Below are positions 25,501 to 33,166 of a stretch of 64,000 bases of DNA, in pieces (position 1 is the first letter of the stretch; the number at the start of each line of letters is the position of its first letter). Position numbers and translations under genes: made by a program. Source of the DNA: Bryobacterales bacterium (GTDB lineage Bacteria > Acidobacteriota > Terriglobia > Bryobacterales > UBA6623); assembly GCA_028819215.1 (NCBI GenBank), contig JAPPMG010000055.1:62001-126000 (forward strand), given 5' to 3'. The notes under the pieces were generated by a model. The model had not been told where the DNA came from, did not search any database, and saw nothing but the letters and a program-made list of their open reading frames with translations.

Positions 25501-25741
25501 CGGCACCACCCCGCGGAACCTCATTCACGCCCCTGGGGATTTCAAAGTGGACGTGAGTCTACAGAAACAAATTCCTCTCTCAGAAGGACACAGGCTTCAG
25601 TTTCGCGCTGAGTTTTTCAATATGCTCAACAACGTGAATCTGGGTAGCCCACAGCGGACCATGGTGAACAGGCGGTTCGGCAGGATCACGAGCGCAGGGA
25701 GCCCGAGAATCATCCAACTCGCGTTGAAGTACGTGTTCTGA
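22511..25741 (+). CDS. TonB-dependent receptor with carboxypeptidase-regulatory-like N-domain (Oar-like)
   Basis: Outer-membrane receptor of 1076 residues for energy-dependent uptake of a large ligand. A signal peptide (LWLGFLAVVILSSGSAWAQ) is followed by a ~85-residue regulatory beta-sandwich (ASLAGTVTDSSGALVPAASV). Then comes the plug with VVEDLPLNGRNVASMVYLVPG near residue 153 and the NAEYGNSAGAIVNVVTKSGTN-like segment near 237. The barrel fills the rest and ends in LALKYVF, with a terminal aromatic as expected for BAM-dependent insertion. An AAGGAG ribosome site is 7 nt before the ATG. This architecture is strongly expanded in Acidobacteriota. The ligand is unknown; glycans or peptides are plausible. 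Confidence 0.93.
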   Translation: MTRTSATLRACLWLGFLAVVILSSGSAWAQVAPTASLAGTVTDSSGALVPAASVTVTNLGTQFTRTSSTGANGRFLLTLLPIGSYSLEASAPGFATYQQTGITLNVDTTHSLTVELSVGEVLEVVTVTSEAPMTATESGTLSRVVNTRVVEDLPLNGRNVASMVYLVPGIVYGTRTSRAGYANTEEALAISANGARGSEVGYKLDGGTHSDVIWRNNAIFPNPDAIQEFSVQTSNYNAEYGNSAGAIVNVVTKSGTNEFHGAAFNFLRNGSMNARNFFARAHDNLKRNQFGATLGGPVLANKLFFFGSYQGYRIKNTSLSNTAFVPSLEKRQGDFSALRKKLKNPFTGELFPNNRIPEALFTPASVGLLEFLPPPQSPDGRVLFARPDDRDNNQYLGKLDYNRGLHMISGSFFYVRHTEDGWDGDNTLLNSRMAQLQTTKSFTGRWTWTASPNLVNTFIAKTLFLDSFNIRTTPFDLTDFGVNVAPTAPERRALLLRITGYGGWGSGSGPPGSNWIRQNHEFSNTVSYIKGKHSIQFGAEFVPRIKFESNTGFRQAPSIDFSGRATGDGFADFLTGRAARFRQSGGKAKDMRGFEMSLYVQDKFNVARDFSLNVGLRWDPWWPYTDELGQVTGYRPGLQSERFGNAPPGLVFAGDRNFPEAGTNNNLLNLAPRFGFAWNVGGKNRTSVRGGYGVFFSRLPGVMYNNFVEAAPFSPSFELRDVDFMDPYGSKGVADPFPEAFAPYTPPSDVTFASVGNNFTIRPDFKTGYIQQWNLTIERQLVADLLLRTAYVGSKGTRLVSTDQLNPAIFGAGATLGNTNRRRALYPDFASLVQLGSDYFSTYHSLQVSLEKRYRDNLSFLTFYTFSKSIDQDSRDPQFNQPHNPFDRSANRGLSAFNVPHNFRQSFIWDLPRLAGQHALMRHVAGGWSFTGIWTWQSGNPIRIRTGRDRSLAGTNDDRPDLLAGMSPFLPSNRPRAEVIQEYFNTDAFTLNPLGTFGTTPRNLIHAPGDFKVDVSLQKQIPLSEGHRLQFRAEFFNMLNNVNLGSPQRTMVNRRFGRITSAGSPRIIQLALKYVF

Positions 25742-26030
25742 TCACCTCCGGACAGTCAGCACACGCGACCAGTTGGCCTTGGGCCGAGCCGGATTATCGG
25801 TTCGGTCCAACGCCAGCGGAAGCAGGTCGGCACCAAGATCCTTGAGGCAGGGAAGCCGGTCACCCAGCTTCCCCCGCGCAGTTCCGAGCATGCCCGCTAA
25901 GGCACTCGGCTCCCTTTCCCGCTAGAAAGCGGTGCCTCCGCCGCTAGCAGCAAGAACTTACTGGGGACTGAGTTCTGCTTGGCCTACGCCGCCAGTGAAA
26001 GGATGTTTGGCTTCAGGCACACTAGGATCA

Positions 26031-26864
26031 GTGCCTCTTGTTCGGTTCACTAAGGCCCACGGGGCCGGCAATGATTTCGTGATCGTCGAACGCCGCGAGC
26101 TTTCCGAGATCGGCATCGGGGCCGAAGCCTTGCCGGAGTTCGCTGCCAAGATCTGCGACCGCCGCCGCGGGGTCGGAGCCGACGGCCTGGAAGTTGTCAG
26201 CCCCTCCAGCGATCCGCAGGCCATCGCCCAGTTGCATCTCTGGAACAGCGATGGCAGCGCGGCGGAAATCTCCGGCAATGGCACGCGGTGCGTCGCCGCC
26301 TACTTGACCGAGTTTGCGGGAGCGCCGGAGCGATTCTACGTCGAGACCGCGGCCGGAGTACGCGAGATCGACCGCATGCTGGCGAAGGCCCCGTACTACG
26401 AATTCCGGATGACGACTGACGAATCGGAGTGCAGAGTGTCGGAGGACCAGCCAGTCGGGGAGGGCGCCAAGCTGCGTGGTGAGATGACTGCCGTCCACGT
26501 AGGCAATCCGCAGTTCGTGGTTCGCGTGGAGAGTTTGGACTTCGACTGGCAAACTTGGGGGCCGATCTTGGAACGGGACCCGCGCTTTCCCGAAGGGACC
26601 AATGTTTCGTTCGTGACGGTGAACCACAACGACCGCCGAACGCCGACATTGGAAGTGCGCTTCTGGGAGCGGGGCGCCGGGGCGACGTTGAGTTCCGGCA
26701 CGGGCTCGCTTGGCGCGGCAGTTGCGGCACGTCACCGCGGATGGATCACGGACCGGGCGCGGATCATCACTCAGGGCGGGGAGATGTGCGTAGATTGGGA
26801 GGGCGGAATACGCCTGACAGGTCCGGCGGTGATTGTGGCACGCGGCAACTATAGGTTTGAATGA
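26031..26864 (+). CDS. dapF: Diaminopimelate epimerase family protein with Ser in place of the second catalytic Cys
   Basis: DapF interconverts LL- and meso-diaminopimelate with two cysteines in a two-base mechanism. The 277-residue length is normal. I use the GTG at 26031, which gives the family start VPLVRFTKAHGAGNDFVIVE; longer versions are unsupported. The first catalytic Cys is in SGNGTRCVAAYL near residue 87. The usual second site, a CGTGA-type motif after ERG, here reads ERGAGATLSSGTGSLGAA, with Ser where Cys is expected. HVGNPQFVVRVE and GTNVSFV motifs are intact. It may be a slower epimerase, a variant using Ser or another base, or an enzyme for a different amino acid. Family certain, activity uncertain. 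Confidence 0.85.
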   Translation: MPLVRFTKAHGAGNDFVIVERRELSEIGIGAEALPEFAAKICDRRRGVGADGLEVVSPSSDPQAIAQLHLWNSDGSAAEISGNGTRCVAAYLTEFAGAPERFYVETAAGVREIDRMLAKAPYYEFRMTTDESECRVSEDQPVGEGAKLRGEMTAVHVGNPQFVVRVESLDFDWQTWGPILERDPRFPEGTNVSFVTVNHNDRRTPTLEVRFWERGAGATLSSGTGSLGAAVAARHRGWITDRARIITQGGEMCVDWEGGIRLTGPAVIVARGNYRFE

Positions 26865-26910
26865 GCCGGACTTGCAGTAGTAGGCGCGGGTGAGAGGGGG
26901 CCCGTCAGAC

Positions 26911-26924
26911 ATCGCGGCCGCGAT
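26911..26924. promoter_or_regulatory. 14-bp perfect palindrome upstream of the 26942 gene
   Basis: ATCGCGGCCGCGAT, ending 17 nt before the ATG at 26942. The position fits an operator or a start-site hairpin. No regulator is evident. Confidence 0.35.
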
Positions 26925-26941
26925 CTGTCATTCTAGATGCG

Positions 26942-27859
26942 ATGCGAAAGGCTTGGCTTCTTCTGCTGGTCCCCACGATTGCGCTGACCCAAGGTACCGA
27001 CGATGGCGTCATGACCCAGGGGCTGGCTGTCGAGACTTTTTCCTGTGGCAAGCTCGCTCGCGAGTGCTCTGGTCCGGCTCGCCGATTCATCGAGGCTCGT
27101 TGCGGCATCGTGATCGCCGCAGATGGAACGCGGATCCAAGTGCCGACCGTTCCTGCTGAGGGACCCGATCCCACGGATCTCTACAACGACTGCGGCGGCC
27201 CCGGCTACAATCCCTCACACCTCGAAGACCTCCAGACTGTTGAGATCGACGCGGACGGCGACGAGGTCACCGGCTTTGTGTTCGGGGACAACTACTACGA
27301 GCTGTACGTCAACGGCCAGATCGTGGCCCGTGATCCGGTCGGTTTCGTGCCGTTTAATTCCGGCGTCGTGCGCTTCAATGCCGAGGGTCCGCTCACTTAC
27401 GCCGTCAAGCTGGTCGACTGGGGCACGCACTTGGGAGTGGGCATGGAATATGACCGCTGGAACGTCGGAGATGGCGGGTTCATCGCTGCGTTTAGCGACG
27501 GCACGGAGACAGGCGCGGCTTGGAAGTGCAAGGCGTTTTACATCAGTCCGCTCGAAGACCTCAGCTGTGTCAAGCCCGGCCCGGACACCTCCGGCTGCCC
27601 GGAAAGGCCGGCGTGCGTCGAACGCGACCCGGCCTCGTGCCGCGCCCTGCACCTTCCCGTTCCGGAGGACTGGGCAGAGCCGGGCTTTGACGACAGCGAC
27701 TGGCTGCCGGCCACGACCTATCCCGCAAGTGCGGTCACGAACCAGCGTGCCTATAGCGGGTATGTGGAGAAGTTCGGCTCGGCGGAGTTCATCTGGTCCC
27801 GCAACCTAGACCAAGACAACTTGGTCTTGTGTCGCGGCCGTTCAGCAGACGCGCCGTGA
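26942..27859 (+). CDS. Secreted protein of unknown function, Cys-rich, beta-sandwich-like
   Basis: 305 residues with a short signal peptide (MRKAWLLLLVPTIALTQG). Conserved-looking segments are FGDNYYELYVNGQIVARDP near residue 118, FNAEGPLTYAVKLVDWG near 145, and GDGGFIAAFSDGTETGAAWK near 175. They resemble the galactose-binding-like or concanavalin-like sandwiches that serve as carbohydrate-binding modules, and FDDSDWLPATTY near residue 250 is typical of such folds. About eleven cysteines suggest disulfides in the periplasm or outside. I recall similar proteins from planctomycete-like genomes but no function. The gene is single, with no ribosome site that I can see. Confidence 0.6.
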   Translation: MRKAWLLLLVPTIALTQGTDDGVMTQGLAVETFSCGKLARECSGPARRFIEARCGIVIAADGTRIQVPTVPAEGPDPTDLYNDCGGPGYNPSHLEDLQTVEIDADGDEVTGFVFGDNYYELYVNGQIVARDPVGFVPFNSGVVRFNAEGPLTYAVKLVDWGTHLGVGMEYDRWNVGDGGFIAAFSDGTETGAAWKCKAFYISPLEDLSCVKPGPDTSGCPERPACVERDPASCRALHLPVPEDWAEPGFDDSDWLPATTYPASAVTNQRAYSGYVEKFGSAEFIWSRNLDQDNLVLCRGRSADAP

Positions 27860-27896
27860 TATCGGGTCGTACGGCCTCCGCTGCAGGCCGCTTGTG

Positions 27897-29102
27897 CTAG
27901 TCGATGTGCTGGACCGGGGCGCCATTGACGATGCGAAGGCCCCTGCGTCCGTTCAGGATCGCGACCAAGTCTTCCCCCACCAGATCGACGGAGCGCGGAT
28001 CCAGGATGTCGCTTCGACGCAGCGCCTCGACATCCTTGAACTTGCCCCGGAGCAGTTCAACCATCCTCTCGCTATCGACCAATAGCCGCACCGGGATCTC
28101 GTTGTCTGCCGCCAGCGTGTTGAGGAAGCACTTGAGCACTACCAGAGCCGCGGCTTCGGTCGCCGTGGTCGCCGGCTTGCGCTTGGCCGGCGCATAGTCT
28201 GCGGCGGGTGTGTCGATTCCTTTGCGAATCGCGGCCAGAATGCGCTTCACGCCATCGGAGTTCTTGATGCCGCCAAGTCCCCGGAAGTCAGCGAGTTGTT
28301 CGCGCGTGGTCGGTCGCGCGCTGGCTAGCTTGACCAGGGTCTTGTCTTCAGAAATCCACTTACGCGGCACGTCCGAGCGCTGAGCGGTTGATTCGCGCCA
28401 CGCGATCAGTTCCCGCAGGACGCTGAACGTCGTCGGGCCGAGACGCCTGCCGTCCGCGAGCTTGAGGGCCAGCGCGTCGGCATCGAAATGCGCCTTGGCG
28501 AAGTGTCCCCCGCGCGCGGAGAGTTCCAAGGCCCAATCCGTTCGGCCCAAGTCGCCCAGCCTCTCGCTAAGGACGTCGGCGGCCCTGGGAAGATGTGCCA
28601 CGTCCTCAGCCGCATAGCGGAGCATCGCTTCTGAGAGGGGCCGCTTGAGCCAGTTCGTGCGGCTGTACCCCTTGGCGATGTCAATGTGGAGGAGCTTGTG
28701 CAAGAGCTTCGACAGCCCGACCTGCTCTCCCATGCCGATCAGTGCTGCGGCTGCGGAAGTGTCGAGGACCGGCTCCGCGACCACGCCGTAGGCCATGTGC
28801 AGGCAGATTTGGTCTTGGTCGACCGCGTGTGCGACCTTCAGGGTCTCCGGTGCCACGAAGACATCCAATAGAGGCCGCAGGTCCCTTGCGGAGAGGCGCA
28901 CGGGATCGATCAGCCACGTGTGCTCGAAATCCGCCACCTGGATCAGGCCCAGGTGTGGCGAGTAGGTCCGCTCCCAGAGAAACTCGGTGTCGAACGCGAT
29001 CAGGCGCTGGCCCTTGAGGCGCTCCGCCAGCGAGCGAACCTGATCAGGCGTGTCGACGTAAGGGATGGCACCGTCAAACGAATTGTTGTCGGTTCGGGGC
29101 AA
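27897..29102 (-). CDS. rnd: Ribonuclease D
   Basis: 3'-to-5' exoribonuclease in tRNA and other RNA 3'-end maturation. 401 residues, slightly longer than E. coli Rnd. The DEDD exonuclease motifs are IAFDTEFLWERTY near residue 35 (Asp, Glu), KVAHAVDQDQICL near residue 90 with the second Asp, and the YAAEDVAHLPRAADVL segment near residue 165 with the last Asp. Two HRDC-like helical domains follow (LRELIAWRESTAQRSDVPRKW near 228). The start is probably the TTG at 29102. The stop is 37 nt from the convergent gene at 26942-27859. Confidence 0.9.
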   Translation of the reverse strand: MPRTDNNSFDGAIPYVDTPDQVRSLAERLKGQRLIAFDTEFLWERTYSPHLGLIQVADFEHTWLIDPVRLSARDLRPLLDVFVAPETLKVAHAVDQDQICLHMAYGVVAEPVLDTSAAAALIGMGEQVGLSKLLHKLLHIDIAKGYSRTNWLKRPLSEAMLRYAAEDVAHLPRAADVLSERLGDLGRTDWALELSARGGHFAKAHFDADALALKLADGRRLGPTTFSVLRELIAWRESTAQRSDVPRKWISEDKTLVKLASARPTTREQLADFRGLGGIKNSDGVKRILAAIRKGIDTPAADYAPAKRKPATTATEAAALVVLKCFLNTLAADNEIPVRLLVDSERMVELLRGKFKDVEALRRSDILDPRSVDLVGEDLVAILNGRRGLRIVNGAPVQHID

Positions 29103-29252
29103 TTAGCTTAGTGTCTGCCAGTGTAGGTGCGACCTGTCCAGATTAGCACCAAGCAGCGCGGTCGACTGATTGGGCAGCGGAAGCGGCAAGCACAAAGGAC
29201 CGGCCGACACGCTCTTGGTGGCGCCGCAACGATCAGCAGAGGTGCTCTAGGG

Positions 29253-30260
29253 CTAGCGGGCGAACTGACCCGCCGCTTTCGCGCTAAGCCAGTCCGACGA
29301 GATCCCGAAGCCGCTCATGATGGCTGCGCCAAGGGCGACGTTCCACAGCACCACGAGAACCAGCCACCCGACGATCGGGACGAGTTGCACGGCAGCCACC
29401 AATACTCCCCCGGACGTGGTGGCGAGCAGAGGACGTGTGCTTGGCAGCAGGTTGCGCCCGATCGCGAATGCTAGGCCGCAATATCCGATGACTGAGACGA
29501 TCGGGAACAGCAAGACCATCGGAAGCGACACCGGCAGCAGCATGGACATCATCAAGCCGATCACGGCCAGACCGAAGCACGTGCCGAGACCGACGAGAAA
29601 GCAAGCCGCGGGGGTTCGTGTGCAGGCGTCGGCCATCACTGTCAGGCGCTGGACCCCGAGCAACATATGCCCGAGCAAGCTCAGCACCAGCACTGCCCCG
29701 AGAGCGATCAAACCGAGTAGGAGCAAACCGCCAACTAGCCCTGAGATCAACATCCGGCCTATCGACGGGGTGCCCAGTCGCATTACGCTTCCGGCAACGC
29801 TGCCCGGCGTGAGGCCGTTCTGCTGTCCTAGCACGGTCCACGCATCGCCGCCGATCCGCACGTCGCTCGCACCGACCTCAAGATCGCCCATCACCGTGAC
29901 GGCATTGCCGTTCATGTCGTCCTCGAGGCGCAAGGTCCCGCCCACGACTAGTGCGCTGCCTCCGATCGGGCCCGATGAAATCACCGACCCGCCAAGGACC
30001 ACTGCATTCCCCTTGATCTCCCCCTCGTTGTGCAGCCGCCCCAGCAGGAGCAGGGCGCTGTCGCTGACAACCCCTTCCACATGGATCGAGCAACCAATGC
30101 AAGTCGTTTGCTCCAGCACCTCGTCCGGTGCGACATGGATGGACTCTAGGACCATCACGCGCCGCGAGGCGGCTTGGAGCGAACCTGCTGCGAGCAGGGT
30201 GCCCGCCAGAGTGAAGAGTGCAAGGTTCGTGCGAATCCGCGAACCGCTCACGAGCCTCAT
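29253..30260 (-). CDS. Exported bactofilin-like repeat protein with C-terminal membrane segments
   Basis: 335 residues from the ATG at 30260, chosen because it opens a signal sequence (LALFTLAGTLLAAGSLQAA). Residues ~35-140 are a right-handed beta-helix-like repeat of short hydrophobic-Gly strands (GNAVVLGGSVISSGPIGGS, GGTLRLEDDMNGNAVTVMG), as in bactofilins and polymer-forming cytoskeletal proteins. Four or so hydrophobic segments follow, for example LISGLVGGLLLLGLIALGA and ACFLVGLGTCFGLAVIGLM, ending in AIMSGFGISSDWLSAKAAG. This is a membrane-tethered version rather than a classic cytosolic bactofilin. Function is inferred only as envelope scaffolding. Confidence 0.6.
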   Translation of the reverse strand: MRLVSGSRIRTNLALFTLAGTLLAAGSLQAASRRVMVLESIHVAPDEVLEQTTCIGCSIHVEGVVSDSALLLLGRLHNEGEIKGNAVVLGGSVISSGPIGGSALVVGGTLRLEDDMNGNAVTVMGDLEVGASDVRIGGDAWTVLGQQNGLTPGSVAGSVMRLGTPSIGRMLISGLVGGLLLLGLIALGAVLVLSLLGHMLLGVQRLTVMADACTRTPAACFLVGLGTCFGLAVIGLMMSMLLPVSLPMVLLFPIVSVIGYCGLAFAIGRNLLPSTRPLLATTSGGVLVAAVQLVPIVGWLVLVVLWNVALGAAIMSGFGISSDWLSAKAAGQFAR

Positions 30261-30308
30261 GCTACACCAAGGCTCGCATATGCTGGCACCGCGCTGCTTC
30301 AAAGACAG

Positions 30309-31559
30309 CTATCGCTGCATCTGGAGGCAGGCAAGGCCAAGCAGCAGCCTCCGCAGTCCGAGATCTCGACCCTTGGGGTCGTACCACTCGCTCGGGGCGT
30401 GCACATTGCCGCCGAGGCCGCCACAGCCGATTGCGGCAGCCGGTAGACCCGCCGCCAGCGGGATGTTCGCATCGGTGGACGAGCAGTCCGACGCTGAAGA
30501 TATCCGCAAATGGAGGTCAACCGCATGGAAGCACTCCGCAACAGGATTTCTTGGCAGCGGCGGAGCTGCCGGCCGGTTTCCTATCTCGCGCAAGACGCAT
30601 CCGAGACGGCTGCCCGACGCATTCTGGTTCTCAGCTGCCACAGCCTTGCGGGCCGCTTCCTCGACGGCGTGCTGGATGCGCCGGATCTCGGCCGGGTTGA
30701 CTGATCGCACATCGATCTTGGCCGAAGCTGACGTAGGGATCGAATTGACGCTGGTGCCGCCTTCGACAACTCCCACGCTGAGCGTCGTCTTGGGCTGGGA
30801 CGGCAGGTGCGCGCGTGTCATTCGAACAATCGCACCTGCCAGCGCATGGACCGGGTGAGGAGCCCCAAAATCGTTCCAGCTATGGCCGCCCGCTCCGTCG
30901 ATGACCAACTCGAAGCGCTTGCTTCCCAGCGCTGCGTCGGTGATATGGTTCAGCGAGGCGCCGTCCAGTACCAAGTAGCGGTCGATCCTTGCGGCGTAGG
31001 GCGAGTCCTCGACAAGGTAACGGATTCCCCGCAGGTCGCCCTCGCCCTCTTCGGCGACATTGGCCACGAGCAGCACGTTCCGCTCCGCGTTCTCGACCAG
31101 CGGATCGGCTAGCAGTCTGGCAAGGCCCAGCAGGGTCGCAAGGCCCGCTCCGTTGTCTGTCACTCCCGGTCCCGTGATTGTCCCGTCGGGTTTGACGCGG
31201 ACGTCGTCCGGAGCAGATGGCGCCAGGATGGTGTCCATGTGCGCGGTGACCGCAACGTAGGGCAGGTGCGTGGAATGGACGATAGGCACCACTACGTTTC
31301 CGGCGTCGTCGATGCTCGGACTGTGGCCCAATGCGGCAAAGGCTGCTGATAAGTGTTCGGCCCTGGCGCTCTCGGCGAAGGTCGGAGCGGGCACCTTGCA
31401 CAGCTCTACTTGCTGCCTATTGATCCAGTCGACGTGGTGTTTGCTGCGCCGCCAGGCGCGACCAACCCCCGCGAGCGCGGTCGCGTCGGCAATGGATCTC
31501 GGCCAATTCAAGGCCCCGAGATCAGGCGCCGAGACCGCGAGCCGAGGCTGCACCAGCAC
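30309..31559 (-). CDS. M20-family zinc peptidase or deacylase
   Basis: 416 residues. Dinuclear-zinc motifs of the M20 clan are in order: VAVTAHMDTIL near residue 105 (His and Asp), PGVTDNGAGLATLLGLA near 133 (bridging Asp), VANVAEEGEGDLRG near 166 (Glu general base and Glu ligand), and a late GGNVHAPSEWYD near 388 (last His). The lid domain includes a GGTSVNSIPTSASAKIDVR segment. It resembles peptidase T-like or aminoacylase-type members and has no signal peptide. The GTG at 31559 is 7 nt after a TACACT box. It diverges from the fucosidase gene with 63 nt between the starts. Substrate not assignable. Confidence 0.85.
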   Translation of the reverse strand: MLVQPRLAVSAPDLGALNWPRSIADATALAGVGRAWRRSKHHVDWINRQQVELCKVPAPTFAESARAEHLSAAFAALGHSPSIDDAGNVVVPIVHSTHLPYVAVTAHMDTILAPSAPDDVRVKPDGTITGPGVTDNGAGLATLLGLARLLADPLVENAERNVLLVANVAEEGEGDLRGIRYLVEDSPYAARIDRYLVLDGASLNHITDAALGSKRFELVIDGAGGHSWNDFGAPHPVHALAGAIVRMTRAHLPSQPKTTLSVGVVEGGTSVNSIPTSASAKIDVRSVNPAEIRRIQHAVEEAARKAVAAENQNASGSRLGCVLREIGNRPAAPPLPRNPVAECFHAVDLHLRISSASDCSSTDANIPLAAGLPAAAIGCGGLGGNVHAPSEWYDPKGRDLGLRRLLLGLACLQMQR

Positions 31560-31566
31560 AGTCTGG

Positions 31567-31572
31567 AGTGTA
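31567..31572 (-). promoter_or_regulatory. -10-like box of the M20 peptidase gene
   Basis: TACACT on the minus strand, 7 nt before the GTG at 31559. No Shine-Dalgarno is visible. Confidence 0.35.
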
Positions 31573-31622
31573 GCAATCGCTCGGATCTCCGCCCCGTGCC
31601 GCGAGCGTGCTAAGTTGCACTT

Positions 31623-33155
31623 GTGAAGAACATTGGCCCACGTTCGCGGTGTCTTGGCTGGCTGCGCGGCCCGATTCCAGTCCTCTTGCTCGCTACCCTG
31701 ACCGCCAGCGCCCTAGTGTCTGCGGAGTACGCTGCGACTTGGGAGTCATTGGATTCGCGTCCCACTCCCGAGTGGTTTCTCGACGCCAAGTTGGGAATCT
31801 TCATCCACTGGGGCGTCTACTCCGTGCCGGCATACGCGTACCCCGATTCGTACTCAGAATGGTATTGGCATTCGCTGCGGGCGCCGCTCGAGGGGCGTAA
31901 CGAGCGGCAGCGCCGCAATGCGCTGGCCACGCGGGAGTTCCACAATCGAGTCTATGGAGAGCGATTCATCTACCCGCAGTTCGCCCCCGAGTTCAAGGCG
32001 GAGCTATTCGATCCGGAGCAGTGGGCAGATCTCTTCCGCAAGGCGGGCGCCCGCTACGTGGTACTGACCTCCAAGCATCACGACGGCTTCGCACTATGGC
32101 CCAGCAAGGATGCCAACCGCACCTGGGGACGCCCGTGGAACAGCGTGGATGAAGGGCCCAGGCGCGACCTGCTAGGCGACCTCGGAAGTGCGGTCAGGGA
32201 TGCCGGGCTCAAAATGGGGTTCTACTACTCGCTCTACGAGTGGTTCAACCCGCTCTGGTTGCAGGATCGCGACCGCTATATCCAAGAGCACATGATTCCC
32301 CAATTCAAGGATGTGGTCAGCCGCTACCGGCCTGCGTTGATCTTCAGCGACGGAGAATGGGACCTGGAGCACGAGCGCTGGCAGAGCACGGAATTGTTGG
32401 CCTGGCTGTTCAACGAGTCGCCTGGCCGCGACGAGGTAGTGATCAATGACCGCTGGGGGAAGGGAATTCGACACAAGCACGGAGGCTACTACACGACCGA
32501 GTACGGGGCGGGCATGGCCGACGCAACGCATGCGTGGGAAGAGAACCGGGGAATCGGGCATTCGTTCGGCTACAATCGCAACGAGCCTATCGCCAACTAC
32601 ATGACCGCCAAGCAATTGGTCTGGGTGTTGGTGGACCTGGTCAGCCGGGGCGGGAATCTGCTATTGGATGTCGGCCCCACCGCGGACGGCCGTATTCCAT
32701 TGCTGCAGCAGCAGCGCCTGCTGGAACTGGGAGCATGGCTGGAGGTCAATGGCGAGGCCATTCACGGCACTCGTCCATGGCGGACCCCTGCCCAGTGGAC
32801 CGCTGGGGAGCGTCCAGTCCAAGAGTACAAGCAGTACCGCCAGCAGTACGACATCCTGCGAGTGGCAGGCTTGGAACCGGACGGCGACGTGGCCCGCAAG
32901 ATGGTGTTTTTTACTCGCAAGGGCGCTGACCTGTATGCGATCCTGCCTGGCTTTCCCTCAGAGCCCGTCACTTTGGAAGGCGTCTCGGCGCCGACGGGAG
33001 CGCGCGTGACCATGCTGGGCTCGAGCGCGGATCTGGAGTGGCGGCCGTCGCAGGCCGGCTTGCGGGTCACGCCGCCTGTCATCGCTCCGGACGAGCTGCC
33101 CTGTCATCATGCCTTCGTGTTCAAGATCGCCGGCGGTGCGGCGTCGTCGGAATAG
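31623..33155 (+). CDS. Alpha-L-fucosidase, GH29, exported
   Basis: Hydrolyses terminal alpha-L-fucose with retention. 510 residues with a signal peptide (IPVLLLATLTASALVSAE). Family motifs are KLGIFIHWGVYSVPAYA near residue 58, VLTSKHHDGFALWPS near 148 and ALIFSDGEWD near 239-247, where Asp243 is the likely nucleophile. YYTTEYGAG near 300 and a LVDLVSRGGNLLLDVGPTADG segment near 335 complete the barrel, and a beta-sandwich domain ends the chain. The start is GTG. A PfkB kinase follows 11 nt after the stop and a rhomboid after that, so they are likely one operon. Fits removal of fucose from sulfated fucans or host glycans after desulfation. Confidence 0.93.
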   Translation: MKNIGPRSRCLGWLRGPIPVLLLATLTASALVSAEYAATWESLDSRPTPEWFLDAKLGIFIHWGVYSVPAYAYPDSYSEWYWHSLRAPLEGRNERQRRNALATREFHNRVYGERFIYPQFAPEFKAELFDPEQWADLFRKAGARYVVLTSKHHDGFALWPSKDANRTWGRPWNSVDEGPRRDLLGDLGSAVRDAGLKMGFYYSLYEWFNPLWLQDRDRYIQEHMIPQFKDVVSRYRPALIFSDGEWDLEHERWQSTELLAWLFNESPGRDEVVINDRWGKGIRHKHGGYYTTEYGAGMADATHAWEENRGIGHSFGYNRNEPIANYMTAKQLVWVLVDLVSRGGNLLLDVGPTADGRIPLLQQQRLLELGAWLEVNGEAIHGTRPWRTPAQWTAGERPVQEYKQYRQQYDILRVAGLEPDGDVARKMVFFTRKGADLYAILPGFPSEPVTLEGVSAPTGARVTMLGSSADLEWRPSQAGLRVTPPVIAPDELPCHHAFVFKIAGGAASSE

Positions 33156-33166
33156 GCAAGCGTTAC

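Noticed and set aside
25850..25873. GGGAAGC/GCTTCCC hairpin after the TonB receptor as a terminator
   Set aside because: It lies about 110 nt past the stop, has a 10-nt loop and is followed by C and G rather than T.
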